Shown: in pieces, positions 44,203-54,598 of the stretch
Numbering within the stretch: position 1 is the first letter of the stretch
Layout of the letters: every line of letters starts with the position of its first letter
DNA from: Gemella sanguinis ATCC 700632
GTDB taxonomy: Bacteria > Bacillota > Bacilli > Staphylococcales > Gemellaceae
Assembly: GCF_000701685.1 (NCBI RefSeq)
Contig: NZ_JNJO01000002.1
Coordinates: 62,001-126,000, forward strand
Direction of reading: 5' to 3'
Length of the DNA stretch: 64,000 nt
Position numbers and translations under genes: made by a program
The notes under the pieces: model-generated
Seen by the model: only the letters and a program-made list of their open reading frames with translations
What the model was told of the DNA's origin: nothing
Database searches by the model: none

Positions 44203-45024
44203 ATGAAAAAACTAATTTCAATTTTTACAAGCTTATTAGCACTTGCACTTGTTCTTACTGCTTGTTCTAGCAAATCAGATTCAAAAAGTGAGAAAAAAGA
44301 AAATGTTACTGTTAAAGTAGCTTCACATACTGCCCCAATGACAGATATGTTAGAAATGATTAAAGATGACCTTCAAAAAGAAGGATATAATCTTGAAATC
44401 GTAAAAGTTTCTGACAACGTTCAAGCTAACGTCGCATTAAATAATAAAGAAGTTGATGCTAACTTCTTCCAACACAAACCATTTATGGAACAATTTAACC
44501 AAAAAAATGGTGCTCATTTAGTAGCAGTTCAACCTATATATAACGCAACAGTAGCTTTTTATTCTAAAAACATTAAAGATATTAAAGAGCTTAAAGATGG
44601 TGCAGATGTAGCTATTCCATCTGACCCAACTAACCTAGCTCGTGCTTTACGTTTATTAGACAAAAATAAAGTAATCACTCTTAAAGATCCTAACAGTTAT
44701 ACTGTAACAACAGCAGATATTAAAGAAAACCCTAAAAATCTTAAATTTACTGAAGTTGCATTATTAAACCTTAATGAAGCATATAACGAAAAAGACTTAG
44801 TATTCAACTACCCTACTTACATTGCTAAACTAGGTCTTACACCATTAAAAGATGGTATCATAGTTGAAGATCAAAATGATTCTACATTTGCAGTAAGTTT
44901 AGTTGCAAGAGAAGATAATAAAGATAGCGATGCTGTAAAAGCTGTTAAAAAAGCTTTAGCTAGCGAAAAAGTTAAAAACTTCATCAACGAAAAACTAAAA
45001 GGACATGCTACTCCAGCATTCTAA
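44203..45024 (+). CDS. metQ: Methionine-binding lipoprotein
   Basis: A 273-residue lipoprotein of the NlpA/MetQ family. The signal ends in the lipobox L-T-A-C21. The body shows VKVASHTAPMTDMLEMIKDDLQK, then VDANFFQHKPFM, a signature of MetQ, and IPSDPTNLARALRLL. It captures methionine (or its derivatives) at the outer face and passes it to MetI. It ends with a terminator at 45039-45070. The binding pocket cannot separate L- and D-methionine specificity. Confidence 0.93.
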   Translation: MKKLISIFTSLLALALVLTACSSKSDSKSEKKENVTVKVASHTAPMTDMLEMIKDDLQKEGYNLEIVKVSDNVQANVALNNKEVDANFFQHKPFMEQFNQKNGAHLVAVQPIYNATVAFYSKNIKDIKELKDGADVAIPSDPTNLARALRLLDKNKVITLKDPNSYTVTTADIKENPKNLKFTEVALLNLNEAYNEKDLVFNYPTYIAKLGLTPLKDGIIVEDQNDSTFAVSLVAREDNKDSDAVKAVKKALASEKVKNFINEKLKGHATPAF

Positions 45025-45038
45025 TACACTAATCACAA

Positions 45039-45070
45039 AAAAGCGAGTTGAAAATATCAACTCGCTCTTT
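45039..45070. terminator. Bidirectional terminator between metQ and the maltose PTS gene
   Basis: A stem aagcgagttga / tcaactcgct with A-run and T-run flanks between convergent genes. Confidence 0.85.
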
Positions 45071-45075
45071 TTATA

Positions 45076-46665
45076 TTATTTTAATAATTTTTCAAATGAT
45101 TCTCTTACTTGACCTACAGAGAATCCGATAATAACTTGGATAGCTTTACCATTACGAGCTACACCAAGAGCCCCTGATTTTTTCAAGAAGTTATCATCTT
45201 TAACTAGACTTTCATCTTTAACGTTAACACGTAATCTTGTTACACAGTTGGTAACATCAACAATATTGTCTTTTCCACCTAAACCTTCAAGAATAATTAC
45301 TGCTTGGTCATCGTGTGTTGCAGAATCATCTCTAACTTCTGGTTTAGCTTCAGCATTTCCTTTACCTTTTTCACGATATTCTTGTTTAGAATATAGTTTT
45401 GTTTCAGCATCGTCATCTTCACGACCTGGTGTATTTAAATTGAATTTCAGAATCATAAATCTAAATACGAAGAAGTAAATTACTGAGAATGTTAAACCTA
45501 CTGCTATTTGAACAAACATTTGTGATGAATGGTTTTTAAACATTGGAATCCAGTTAAGTGCTAAGAAGTCGATTAATCCACTTCCAAAGTTACCTACTAC
45601 TCCAAATCCATACATAGTTGCTGACATTGCTGCACCTAATACTGCGTGTGCAACGAATAATGCTGGTGCTGCAAATAAGAATGTGAACTCGATTGGTTCA
45701 GTAATACCAGTTAAGAAACCTGTTAATGCAGCTGGAAGTAATAGACCTGCTACAACTTTTTTCTTTTTATCTTTAGCTGTTACATACATAGCTAAAGCTG
45801 CTGCTGGTAAACCGAATACTTTAGAGTTACCGTGTAATGAGAATCCACCTTGAGGGAATAATTCTTTTAATGGAGTTGTGCTTTGAGAGAACTCTTGAAT
45901 ATGTTGTACCCAGAAAGCTGTAATTCCATTTTCTACTACTGCTGGTCCAAACATAAATGGTCCATAGATAAAGTGGTGTAATCCAGTAGGAATAAGTATT
46001 CTTTCTAAGAATGTATATGAAAATACTCCAATTACTCCTGATGCTTTTAAGAATCCTTGTAAAGCAGCAATTCCTAATTGAACTTTAGGCCATAATAATG
46101 CTGTTAAGTATGCCATAGGAATCATTAATAAGAAACCAATAATAATAACAAATGTAGTACCTTGGAAAATTCCTAATAATTCAGGAAGTTTTTTATCAAA
46201 GTATTTATTATGAATCCAAACGGCAATTGATGCAATAAGGATAGAACCGATAATTGAAGTATCTAATGTGATAACTCCTGCGATTCTAGTTAAACCTGTT
46301 GGTAATTTTAAAGCTGGTGTTACATCTACTCCAAATGATGGGAATACTGTTAAAAATCCATTGATAAAGTAGTTAAAAGCCATATAAATTAAGAATGCTT
46401 CAAGTGCTGCACGACCATTTGCTTTTTTTGCAAGACCAATCGGAATACCAAGTGCGAATACTACTGGCATTTGATTGAAGATTGTCCATCCCCCTTGCTC
46501 TACTACGAACCAGAAGTTATACCATAAAGTACCTTCTGTCGCGATGCTCCCTACTAAGTTAGGGTTTTTAAATATTGAAGTTAAACCTACTACTAACCCA
46601 AAGAATGCGAAGATTATCGATGGCATTAGCATAGCGCCTCCAAAACGCTGAATCTTTTGTAACAT
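45076..46665 (-). CDS. malP: Alpha-glucoside/maltose PTS permease, EIICB
   Basis: A 529-residue permease of the glucose/maltose family. The N-terminal IIC domain has ten or so helices with ERILIPTGLHHFIYGPF and GITEPIEFTFLF. A flexible charged linker (REDDDAETKLY...) leads to the C-terminal IIB domain with the phospho-acceptor Cys474 in DVTNCVTRLRV. No IIA domain is present. The order IIC-IIB and the H-H-F-I-Y motif fit alpha-glucoside importers such as MalP/AglA of Bacillus and relatives. It is the last gene of the malQ operon and probably imports maltose as maltose 6'-phosphate. The symbol malP here means the PTS permease, not the phosphorylase. Confidence 0.85.
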   Translation of the reverse strand: MLQKIQRFGGAMLMPSIIFAFFGLVVGLTSIFKNPNLVGSIATEGTLWYNFWFVVEQGGWTIFNQMPVVFALGIPIGLAKKANGRAALEAFLIYMAFNYFINGFLTVFPSFGVDVTPALKLPTGLTRIAGVITLDTSIIGSILIASIAVWIHNKYFDKKLPELLGIFQGTTFVIIIGFLLMIPMAYLTALLWPKVQLGIAALQGFLKASGVIGVFSYTFLERILIPTGLHHFIYGPFMFGPAVVENGITAFWVQHIQEFSQSTTPLKELFPQGGFSLHGNSKVFGLPAAALAMYVTAKDKKKKVVAGLLLPAALTGFLTGITEPIEFTFLFAAPALFVAHAVLGAAMSATMYGFGVVGNFGSGLIDFLALNWIPMFKNHSSQMFVQIAVGLTFSVIYFFVFRFMILKFNLNTPGREDDDAETKLYSKQEYREKGKGNAEAKPEVRDDSATHDDQAVIILEGLGGKDNIVDVTNCVTRLRVNVKDESLVKDDNFLKKSGALGVARNGKAIQVIIGFSVGQVRESFEKLLK

Positions 46666-46692
46666 AACATTATCCTCCTTTTTTTCTTTTTT

Positions 46693-47484
46693 TTATTCTG
46701 CTATTGTTACTTCTAAACCATTGTGATCTGATATTATTGGATAATTAGTATTATTAAAAATAACACTACTTTCCGTAACATTAAGTTCACGATTACTAAA
46801 TATATAATCTAGTTTTTTCTTGTTCATTGAATCTTCCCAACCACTAATGTTTTTATATACTGTTACACCATCATCTTTTTTCTGAGCCATTTCGTAAGTG
46901 TCAAAAAGTCCCATTTCTATAATCATGTTGTAATCTTCTTTTTGATTAAAATAATCTGTGTTAAAGTCACCCATAAAGATTTTCAAATTAGAGTTATCTG
47001 TGTGATTAACTAAATTATAAAGATTTTCTCTAATGTTTTCATCTTCACAAGTAGGTAGATTCATATGGCAACTATAAAATTCTATTGTCTGATTATTTAT
47101 TTGTAACGTTACCTTTAATATTTTTCTAGAAGATATAGAGTGGATATCTTTGTGTGATGTACAGTAAAAATCCTCTACATCACACACTTTACCCTTAGCT
47201 AGTATTGCTAGACCCTCCTCATATTTGTCAAAACCAATATGAGAATAAGTCCAGTAATAATTATAGCCACTTTCCCCATAACTATTTATTTTATCCAATA
47301 ACATCTTTCCAAAGTTATCTTTTTTTATGTTCGAATAAACATTTTCACTATTAATCAGCTGATTAACTTCTTGCATTGCGATAACATCATATTGTTTTTC
47401 TACGATAGTTTTTGCTAAGGTATCAAGTTTTTCAAGCTGATTATTTTCTAACCAACTATGAACGTTAATCGTTAATAGTTTCAT
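46693..47484 (-). CDS. Endonuclease/exonuclease/phosphatase-family hydrolase
   Basis: About 263 residues from the ATG at 47484, chosen for its AGAGGG site. The EEP fold is shown by INVHSWLENN at the N-terminus, AMQEVNQL (metal-binding Glu), SCHMNLP, MGDFNTDYF (catalytic D-x-N) and ISDHNGLEV (catalytic His) at the C-terminus. There is no signal peptide. Members cleave phosphodiester or phosphate-ester bonds in nucleic acids, sphingolipids or sugar phosphates. It lies inside the malto-oligosaccharide operon, 27 bp before the PTS gene, so a sugar-phosphate substrate is an attractive but unproven idea. Confidence 0.8.
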   Translation of the reverse strand: MKLLTINVHSWLENNQLEKLDTLAKTIVEKQYDVIAMQEVNQLINSENVYSNIKKDNFGKMLLDKINSYGESGYNYYWTYSHIGFDKYEEGLAILAKGKVCDVEDFYCTSHKDIHSISSRKILKVTLQINNQTIEFYSCHMNLPTCEDENIRENLYNLVNHTDNSNLKIFMGDFNTDYFNQKEDYNMIIEMGLFDTYEMAQKKDDGVTVYKNISGWEDSMNKKKLDYIFSNRELNVTESSVIFNNTNYPIISDHNGLEVTIAE

Positions 47485-47506
47485 ATTCTTTCCCTCTTTC
47501 ATATAG

Positions 47507-49762
47507 TTATTTATTCCAAATTTCTTTGTTATATTGATCTATTGTACGGTCAGATGAGAAGAATCCGGCTTTAGCAATATTAACAATTACTTTTTTAAGC
47601 CATAATTCACGATTTTCATAGTCTGCTAACATTTCTTCTTTTTTAGCGTAATATTCTTCAAAATCAATTAGTGTCATAAACCAATCTTTATTTAATAACT
47701 CATTGTATAGTCTTTCTAATCTTTCTTTGTTTCCTAGTTTTACTAAGTCATCAGAAACGATAAAATCAACTACTTCTTTTACACCAGCTTTTTTGTAATA
47801 ATCTTTAGATACATATCCGCTAGTTTCATAAAGTTTAATAATTTCATCACTTTCTTTACCAAAGATATAGATGTTTTCACGTCCTACTAACTCATCGATT
47901 TCAACATTTGCTCCATCTAGAGTTCCTAATGTTAATGCTCCATTTAACATAAATTTCATATTACCAGTTCCACTAGCTTCTTTAGATGCTAATGAGATTT
48001 GTTCACTAATATCAGTTGCTGGAATTAATTTTTCCGCAACACTTACATTATAGTTTTCAACTAGGAATACATTTAAGTATTTGTTTACTTCTGGATCATT
48101 ATTAATTAATTCTGATAAGCAAAGAATTAAGTGAATAATGTCTTGAGCTATTATATAAGCTGGTGCTGCTTTACCACCAAAGAATACAGTAATTTTTCTT
48201 TCTGGTAATTTACCATTTTTAATATCTAAGTATTTTTTAATTACATATAAAGCATTCATTTGTTGACGTTTATACTCATGGAATCTCTTGATTTGTGTAT
48301 CGATAATACTATTTTCATCTAATTCAATTCCTTGAGTTTCTTTTAGATATTCTTTAAGAACAAGTTTATTTTCATGTTTTATTTCTTCTAGTTTAGCTGC
48401 TACTTCTTTACTATCAACAAATTCTAATAGTTTTTCTAATTTTGTTGCGTCTGTTAGGTACTCATCACCAATTAGTTCTTTTAAATAAGCTGCCAATGGT
48501 CTATTAGAGAACTCTAACCAACGTCTGAAAGTAATACCATTTGTTTTGTTATTGAATTTTTCTGGATATAACTCGTAGAAGTGTTTTAATTCAGAATTTT
48601 TAAGTATTTCTGTATGTAAGTATGCTACTCCATTTACACTATTTGAGAAGTGAATATCCATATTAGCCATATGTACTTTATCATCTTTATCGATAATTTG
48701 GATATCTTCACCTTCGTATTTCTCACGAATAACTGCATCAAGTTTTTTAATAATTTTAACAAGATGAGGAACTACTTCTTCTAAATACTCTAGCGGCCAT
48801 TTTTCTAATGCTTCTGCTAAAATTGTGTGGTTTGTATAACCAGTCATTTTTTGCACAATAGTGTATGCTTCTTCAAATCCAATTCCGTGTTTTTCAGTTA
48901 ATAATCGAATTAATTCAGGGATTACCATACTTGGATGAGTATCGTTTATTTGAACATAAGCATATTCATATAAATCATGAACGTTACTTCCTTTTGCGAT
49001 AGCTTCATCTAAAATTAATTGTGCTGCATTAGATACCATAAAGTATTGTTGGTAAATACGTAGTAATTCACCATTTTTATCACTATCATCTGGGTATAAG
49101 AATAGTGTTAAGTTTTTCTCTATTTCTGTTTTATCAAAGCTAATTCCATTTTCAATAATATTAGTATCTACTGAATCAATATCGAATAAGTTTAAATAAT
49201 TTTTTGTATCTTTTTTATATCCTAGAACATCTATTCTTTTCAGTGTAGATGTTAGGTTGAAGTTTTTGAATGGAACTGTATATTTAATATCAGTATCTCT
49301 TAACCATGAAGAATCTTCAATCCAGAAGTTTGGTTCAGCATGTTGTTCATTTTTCACAAATACCTGTCTAAATAATCCACAGTGATAATTTAATCCAACT
49401 CCGTCACCATTAATCCCTAGTGATGAAATAGAATCGATAAAGCATGAAGCTAGTCGACCTAGACCTCCATTACCTAATGATGGTTCTAACTCCTCTTCTT
49501 CTACCTCACTAAGACGCTTATTAGCTGCTGATAATTCTTTTTCAACTTCCTCATAAATCCCTAAGTTTATTAAGTTATTTGATAATAATTTACCAATTAA
49601 AAACTCAGCAGAAATATAATAAACTTTTTTCTTATCAGTATTTAACGCCTTCTTATCAGCTTCTTCTTTAACATAGTTTAATAATTGTATATAGATTTCT
49701 TTATTATTTAAAGAACTTAATTCTTTTCCTGTTTTATCTAATACATAGTTACTAAATTTCAT
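47507..49762 (-). CDS. glgP: Glycogen/maltodextrin phosphorylase
   Basis: About 751 residues from the ATG at 49762, chosen for its AGAGGAAAA site and its 11-base overlap with the end of malQ. The GT35 phosphorylase family is clear from [71 protein letters not shown] and [16 protein letters not shown], whose Lys binds pyridoxal phosphate. It releases glucose 1-phosphate from alpha-1,4-glucans. Beside MalQ and a maltose permease it most likely acts on maltodextrins. Confidence 0.93.
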   Translation of the reverse strand: MKFSNYVLDKTGKELSSLNNKEIYIQLLNYVKEEADKKALNTDKKKVYYISAEFLIGKLLSNNLINLGIYEEVEKELSAANKRLSEVEEEELEPSLGNGGLGRLASCFIDSISSLGINGDGVGLNYHCGLFRQVFVKNEQHAEPNFWIEDSSWLRDTDIKYTVPFKNFNLTSTLKRIDVLGYKKDTKNYLNLFDIDSVDTNIIENGISFDKTEIEKNLTLFLYPDDSDKNGELLRIYQQYFMVSNAAQLILDEAIAKGSNVHDLYEYAYVQINDTHPSMVIPELIRLLTEKHGIGFEEAYTIVQKMTGYTNHTILAEALEKWPLEYLEEVVPHLVKIIKKLDAVIREKYEGEDIQIIDKDDKVHMANMDIHFSNSVNGVAYLHTEILKNSELKHFYELYPEKFNNKTNGITFRRWLEFSNRPLAAYLKELIGDEYLTDATKLEKLLEFVDSKEVAAKLEEIKHENKLVLKEYLKETQGIELDENSIIDTQIKRFHEYKRQQMNALYVIKKYLDIKNGKLPERKITVFFGGKAAPAYIIAQDIIHLILCLSELINNDPEVNKYLNVFLVENYNVSVAEKLIPATDISEQISLASKEASGTGNMKFMLNGALTLGTLDGANVEIDELVGRENIYIFGKESDEIIKLYETSGYVSKDYYKKAGVKEVVDFIVSDDLVKLGNKERLERLYNELLNKDWFMTLIDFEEYYAKKEEMLADYENRELWLKKVIVNIAKAGFFSSDRTIDQYNKEIWNK

Positions 49763-51257
49763 CGTTTTCCTCTCTTTCTCTCGCATATCTATTTGTTAGA
49801 TCTTTTAAAAATTCTTTTTTCTCTTCTGTAAGATCTTCCGCAAGCATTCTCCATTCCCAGTTTCCACCTACTGTTGAAGGAACATTCATTCTACTACTTG
49901 CATCTTTATCTAATAAATCTTGCATTGTTACAATTGAATAATCACTAACTGATGAATGAATACCACGTATCATTGCTTGTGTAATAGTTTCATCATCACG
50001 TTGATTTAAATATTCAGCTACTAATTTTTGTTCATCTTCATTTAGTTTTTCATACCAACCATTCACAACATCATTATCATGTGTACCAGTGTAAGCCACA
50101 CTATTAGCTGTATAATTATGTGGTAAATCTAAACTATCGTGATCAGGGAACGCAAATTGAAGTATTTTCATACCTGGGTATCCTGAATCATCTAATAATT
50201 TTTCTGCTTTTGCATCAATGAATCCAAGATTCTCTGCAATAATTGGTAAGTTACCTAATTGTTCTTTTATTTTTTCAAACAATTCAATACCAGGACCTTC
50301 TTCCCATGTACCATTTACAGCATCTTCTGCATCTCTATCGATTTGCCAAAAATCTGAAAAACCTTTAAAGTGATCTATTCTTAGTACATCATAAATTTTA
50401 AAACTCTCTTGTACTCTATAAACCCACCAAGAATAATTTTGTTCTTTGTGCTTTTTCCAATCATATATTGGGTTCCCCCAAAGTTGACCAGTTGGACTAA
50501 AGTCATCAGCTGGACATCCTGCTACATATAGAGGTTCATTGTTCTCATCAATTTTAAATAGCTCTGGCATTGTCCACATTTCAACACTGTCACCACTAAC
50601 ATAAATTGGCATGTCCCCTATTATTTTTATACCTTTTTCATTTGCATATTTTTTAAGCTCTAGCCATTGTTTAAAGAAGAAGTATTGAGTTACAGTATAG
50701 TATCTAATACTATCTTTTAATTCTGCTCTATATCTTTCTCTAGATTGTTGTTCACCACGTTTTATATCTTCGTCCCAGTGATTAAGGCTTTGATATCCAA
50801 AACTTTCTTTTATAGCCATATATTCTGCATAATCAGGTAACCAACTTGTATTTTCTTGTTCGAATTTTTCTATTTCTTCTAAAATGCTGCTATTTTGTTT
50901 TGTATTTTCTACCGCTTTTTCTAGTATAGGTCTTCTTGCATTGAATAATAATTCATAATCTACTTTTTCTTTATTATCACCAAAGTTTACTCCTTCGTAA
51001 TCACCTTTTTCTAATAATCCAGATTCACTAAGTAATTCAAAATCTATTAAATTTAAATTCCCAGCTACTGCAGAAAAACTTTGGTATGGCGAATCTCCAT
51101 AACTTGTAGTTGTTAATGGTAATATTTGCCAATATGTTTGATCTGTTTCTTCTAAAAAGTCAACAAATTCATAAGCACTTTTACCAAAAGTACCGATACC
51201 AAATTCACCTGGTAATGATGTAATATGCATTAAAATACCACTTGAGCGTTTTTTCAT
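49752..51257 (-). CDS. malQ: 4-alpha-glucanotransferase (amylomaltase)
   Basis: A 501-residue GH77 enzyme. Visible motifs: [21 protein letters not shown] at the start, the active-site loop [12 protein letters not shown] (nucleophile Asp in RIDH), PIIAENLG (acid/base Glu) and [12 protein letters not shown] (third Asp). It transfers glucan segments between malto-oligosaccharides, giving glucose and longer chains for the phosphorylase. First gene of the minus-strand operon; its promoter is perfect (51313-51341). Its end overlaps the phosphorylase start. Confidence 0.95.
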   Translation of the reverse strand: MKKRSSGILMHITSLPGEFGIGTFGKSAYEFVDFLEETDQTYWQILPLTTTSYGDSPYQSFSAVAGNLNLIDFELLSESGLLEKGDYEGVNFGDNKEKVDYELLFNARRPILEKAVENTKQNSSILEEIEKFEQENTSWLPDYAEYMAIKESFGYQSLNHWDEDIKRGEQQSRERYRAELKDSIRYYTVTQYFFFKQWLELKKYANEKGIKIIGDMPIYVSGDSVEMWTMPELFKIDENNEPLYVAGCPADDFSPTGQLWGNPIYDWKKHKEQNYSWWVYRVQESFKIYDVLRIDHFKGFSDFWQIDRDAEDAVNGTWEEGPGIELFEKIKEQLGNLPIIAENLGFIDAKAEKLLDDSGYPGMKILQFAFPDHDSLDLPHNYTANSVAYTGTHDNDVVNGWYEKLNEDEQKLVAEYLNQRDDETITQAMIRGIHSSVSDYSIVTMQDLLDKDASSRMNVPSTVGGNWEWRMLAEDLTEEKKEFLKDLTNRYAREREENDEI

Positions 51258-51312
51258 CTATAAATCCTCCATAAGTTTGCTATTAACATAATCTTATATC
51301 TCAACACTAATT

Positions 51313-51341
51313 ATTATAATTAAAACGGTTTAATTTGTCAA
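51313..51341 (-). promoter_or_regulatory. Consensus promoter of the malQ operon with operator-like spacer
   Basis: On the minus strand, perfect TTGACA (51336-51341) and perfect TATAAT (51313-51318) are 17 bp apart. The spacer holds AATTAAA-CCGT-TTTAATT, seven-base inverted arms around a CG, a LacI/CcpA-type operator. Such a consensus promoter needs tight repression. Confidence 0.85.
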
Positions 51342-51389
51342 TACATTTATGTAATTCTTTTATTATATTTTTTATACATTTACGTATAT
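51341..51389. promoter_or_regulatory. Repeated ATACATTTAYGTA sites, likely GntR-family operators
   Basis: Two copies of ATACATTTAYGTA begin at 51341 and 51374, 33 bp (about three turns) apart. Each carries outer ATAC / GTA(T/A) half-sites around six bases, the size of UTRA-GntR operators. They lie just upstream of the malQ -35 and face the divergent regulator gene. Confidence 0.5.
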
Positions 51390-51485
51390 GTTAGAATTTT
51401 ATATTAACTTTTTATTAATAGTTGCTTTTTTTATTAAAGACATTTATAATATTTAATTGATAAATATAAAAGGATAAATATAAAA

Positions 51486-52193
51486 ATGAGTAAATATAAA
51501 ATAGTATACAATGATATAAAAAACAAAATAGATACACGTTATTATAAACGTAATACAGAATTACCAAGTGAAAATGAATTAGTTAAAGAATATGGATACT
51601 CTAAGGATACTATAAGAAAAGCTTTATCTTTACTTGAAATTAATGGCTATATCCAAAAAATAAAAGGAAAAAACTCTTTAATTCTTGGACATGGACGTAT
51701 AAAAAATAATTATCTTGGAAACATAAAAACTTCTTCGGAATTAAATATTGATGGAAAATATGAAATAACAACAAACCTTGAATCTCTTTATATAATTCAA
51801 GGTGAAGAAAAAATAATGAAAATTTTTGGGGCTAAAGAGAACGAAGATTTTTACCGAGTTAGTCGAAGTAGAACTATTAATGGTGAACGTCTAGAATATG
51901 AAGTTTCATATTTTAATCGCAAATTGGTACCTTTCTTAAATAAAGAAATAGCCGAATCATCAATTTATAAATATTTAGAAGATGAACTAGGTCTAAAAAT
52001 TACTCATTCAAGACGAGCGATTTCTTTCCGATACGCTAATGAAGAAGAAAGAACACATATGGACCTAGGAGAATATGATATGGTTGCTGTTGTTGAAAGT
52101 ACTACATATTTATCAAATGGAAATATACTACAATACGGAATACTAAGTTATCGACCAGATAAATTCACCTTTGTTACTATGGCTAAAAGATAA
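51486..52193 (+). CDS. GntR/HutC-family transcriptional regulator (TreR-like)
   Basis: A 235-residue regulator with an N-terminal winged helix (YNDIKNKIDTRYYKRNTELPSENELVKEYGYSKDTIRKALSLLEINGYI) and a C-terminal UTRA ligand-binding domain (EDFYRVSRSRTINGERLEYEVSYFNRKLVP...SIYKYLEDELGLKI). In this subgroup (TreR, NagR and others) the effector is usually a sugar phosphate. It is divergent from the malQ operon with operator-like repeats between, so it probably controls malto-oligosaccharide use with a phosphorylated sugar as inducer. It ends at a bidirectional terminator. Confidence 0.9.
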   Translation: MSKYKIVYNDIKNKIDTRYYKRNTELPSENELVKEYGYSKDTIRKALSLLEINGYIQKIKGKNSLILGHGRIKNNYLGNIKTSSELNIDGKYEITTNLESLYIIQGEEKIMKIFGAKENEDFYRVSRSRTINGERLEYEVSYFNRKLVPFLNKEIAESSIYKYLEDELGLKITHSRRAISFRYANEEERTHMDLGEYDMVAVVESTTYLSNGNILQYGILSYRPDKFTFVTMAKR

Positions 52194-52227
52194 AAAAGAT
52201 GCTAATTTTAAATTAGCATCTTTTTTT
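52194..52227. terminator. Bidirectional terminator between the GntR gene and pgi
   Basis: A perfect stem (aaaagatgctaattt / aaattagcatctttt) with A-run and T-run flanks. Confidence 0.9.
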
Positions 52228-52233
52228 ATAGTT

Positions 52234-53583
52234 TTATTTTAATCTATCTTCTAATTCTGCTTTTAAATCTTCAAATCCAGGTTTACCTAGTAAAGCAAAC
52301 ATATTTTTCTTATATGCTTCTACTCCTGGTTGGTCAAATGGATTTAATCCTTGCATATATCCAGAAATAGCTACTGCTTTTTCAAAGAAGTATACTAAGT
52401 ATCCAAATGTAAATTCACTCATATCTGGAAGTTCTACTACAAAGTTAGGTACTCCACCATCTGTGTGAGCAAGTAATGTTCCTTCGAATGCTTTAGTATT
52501 AACAAAGTCCATAGTTTTACCAGCTAAGTAGTTTAGACCATCTAAATTATTATCTGCTTCTTTTAACTCGATATCTTTATTTGGAGTTTTAACCTTAAGA
52601 ATAGTTTCTAATAAGATACGACGTCCTTCTTGAACATATTGCCCCATTGAGTGTAAGTCTGTTGAGAAGCATACACTTGATGGATATAATGCTTTTCCAT
52701 CTTTACCTTCAGATTCACCATAAAGTTGTTTCCACCATTCATTAAAGTAAACCATTGAAGGTTCATATGAAACTAATATTTCTATTAATTTCCCTTTTTG
52801 TTGAAGAATATTTCGCATTACTGCATATTGGTAAGCAATATTTGTACTTAAATCTGGTGTAGAAAGTTGATCTTGAGCCAATTTAGCTCCAGCCATCATT
52901 TTATCAATATCAACTCCACTAACTGCTATAGGTAATAATCCTACCGCTGTAAGAACTGTAAAACGTCCACCTACATCATCAGGAACTACAAATGTTTCAT
53001 ATCCTTCATCATCCGCAAGAGATTTTAGAGCTCCTTTAGCTCTATCTGTTGTAGCAAAGATTCTTTCTTTTGCACCTTCTTTTCCATATTTTTCTTCTAG
53101 TAATTCTTTAAAAATACGGAATGCAATTGCAGGTTCAGTAGTAGTTCCTGATTTAGAAATTACATTTACTGAGAAATCTTTACCAGTAGTTTTTAAGTAA
53201 TTCACTAATTCCGCTGTATATGTTGAAGAAATAGTATGTCCTACAAAGAATACTTGTGGTGCTTTTCTATCTTTTTCATAGAAATTATAGAAATTATCAT
53301 TTAACATTTCAATAGCTGCACGAGCCCCTAGATAAGAACCTCCAATTCCGATAACTACAAGTACATCAGAATTGTTTTGAATTTTTTTACTTGCTTCTTT
53401 GATTCTAGCAAATTCTTCTTTATCATAATTAGTTGGTAATTCTAACCATCCTAAAAAATCGTTACCTACACCAGTTTTGTTATGTAATTGCTCATGAGCT
53501 ACTTTTACATAACCTTCCATATTTTTAACTTCTTGTTCATTAAAGAAATTTAATGCTTTTGAATAATCAAAATTTAAATGCAT
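52234..53583 (-). CDS. pgi: Glucose-6-phosphate isomerase
   Basis: A 449-residue Pgi of the Gram-positive type. Substrate and catalytic motifs: [40 protein letters not shown] and HTDGGVPN, with [17 protein letters not shown] and [16 protein letters not shown] near the end. It interconverts glucose 6-phosphate and fructose 6-phosphate, receiving product of the adjacent malto-oligosaccharide and sucrose systems. It starts 25 bp after the yvcK stop, in the position where whiA commonly follows yvcK. Confidence 0.96.
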   Translation of the reverse strand: MHLNFDYSKALNFFNEQEVKNMEGYVKVAHEQLHNKTGVGNDFLGWLELPTNYDKEEFARIKEASKKIQNNSDVLVVIGIGGSYLGARAAIEMLNDNFYNFYEKDRKAPQVFFVGHTISSTYTAELVNYLKTTGKDFSVNVISKSGTTTEPAIAFRIFKELLEEKYGKEGAKERIFATTDRAKGALKSLADDEGYETFVVPDDVGGRFTVLTAVGLLPIAVSGVDIDKMMAGAKLAQDQLSTPDLSTNIAYQYAVMRNILQQKGKLIEILVSYEPSMVYFNEWWKQLYGESEGKDGKALYPSSVCFSTDLHSMGQYVQEGRRILLETILKVKTPNKDIELKEADNNLDGLNYLAGKTMDFVNTKAFEGTLLAHTDGGVPNFVVELPDMSEFTFGYLVYFFEKAVAISGYMQGLNPFDQPGVEAYKKNMFALLGKPGFEDLKAELEDRLK

Positions 53584-53608
53584 GTTCCTTCTCCTTTTTT
53601 TATAACTT

Positions 53609-54592
53609 TTACTTTTTATTATAAATCATTGTTGGCTTGTCGTCTATAATATAATTATAAATTAATTCAGAAACTTTTTCTGCATTATGTCTAATCGTAT
53701 TATTCTCAACGATTCCAACATCATAATTTTCTATTAATTTAATTCCTAATTCAGCTATTTTTTCATAATCTATTTCAACCGCTTCTTGTTTTTCTTTGCG
53801 ATATCTTGCTAAAACATCTTCATCAAATACTCTTGAATTAGCTATAACTATATCAAAAATATTCTCTCCTACATGTTTATTGATTGCTTCAATGTGGTCT
53901 GAGACTTTAAAATTATCAGTTTCACCATGTTGAGTCATTACATTACTAATATATATTTTTTTTGCAGCACTTTCTCTTATTTTTTCAGAAACTTGCGAAA
54001 TAACTAAGTTTGGTATTATCGAGGTATATAAGCTACCTGGTCCCATAACTATATAATCAGCATTTTCTATAGCTTTTAGTACGTCTTCATTCGCTTTAAC
54101 TCTAGATGGTGTTATATATACATGATCAATAACCCCTCCAGCTTTAGTTATAGATGACTCCCCCCTTATTATCTCTCCAGTTGATAGAACCGCATTTAAA
54201 GTTGCTATATCATTAGTTGTAGGTAATACAGTACCTCTTACATTTAATATCTTACTCATAACCTTGACCGCAGTTGAAAAATCACCATGTATATCTGTCA
54301 TGGCTGCTAGCATAAGATTTCCTACTGGATGCCCTTTTACTTCACCACTGTCAAATCTATACTGGAACATTTTTTCCAAATATGGTTCCACATCTGATAA
54401 TGCAGCTATTACATTTCTTATATCTCCTGGAGATGGAATGTTCATGTCACTTCTGATTTTACCAGAACTTCCTCCATCATCTGCTACAGTAACTATCGCT
54501 GTTAAATCAAGGGGATACTTTTTTAATCCTCTAAGAAGAACAGATAATCCTGTTCCCCCTCCTATAGTTACTACTTTTACTTTTGCTCTCAT
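53609..54592 (-). CDS. yvcK: YvcK/CofD-family gluconeogenesis factor
   Basis: A 327-residue protein with [41 protein letters not shown] at the start (nucleotide-binding loop), followed by [35 protein letters not shown] and [14 protein letters not shown]. In B. subtilis and staphylococci YvcK binds UDP-sugars and is needed for growth on gluconeogenic carbon sources and for normal cell-wall synthesis through PBP1 placement. It follows rapZ with a six-base gap, a conserved pair. The partner whiA is not next in line here. Confidence 0.93.
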   Translation of the reverse strand: MRAKVKVVTIGGGTGLSVLLRGLKKYPLDLTAIVTVADDGGSSGKIRSDMNIPSPGDIRNVIAALSDVEPYLEKMFQYRFDSGEVKGHPVGNLMLAAMTDIHGDFSTAVKVMSKILNVRGTVLPTTNDIATLNAVLSTGEIIRGESSITKAGGVIDHVYITPSRVKANEDVLKAIENADYIVMGPGSLYTSIIPNLVISQVSEKIRESAAKKIYISNVMTQHGETDNFKVSDHIEAINKHVGENIFDIVIANSRVFDEDVLARYRKEKQEAVEIDYEKIAELGIKLIENYDVGIVENNTIRHNAEKVSELIYNYIIDDKPTMIYNKK

Positions 54593-54598
54593 TACTTA

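Noticed and set aside
47103-47112. GTAACGTTAC operator copy
   Set aside because: It lies deep inside the EEP-hydrolase coding sequence with no promoter near it, so it is probably a chance match to the scr operator.
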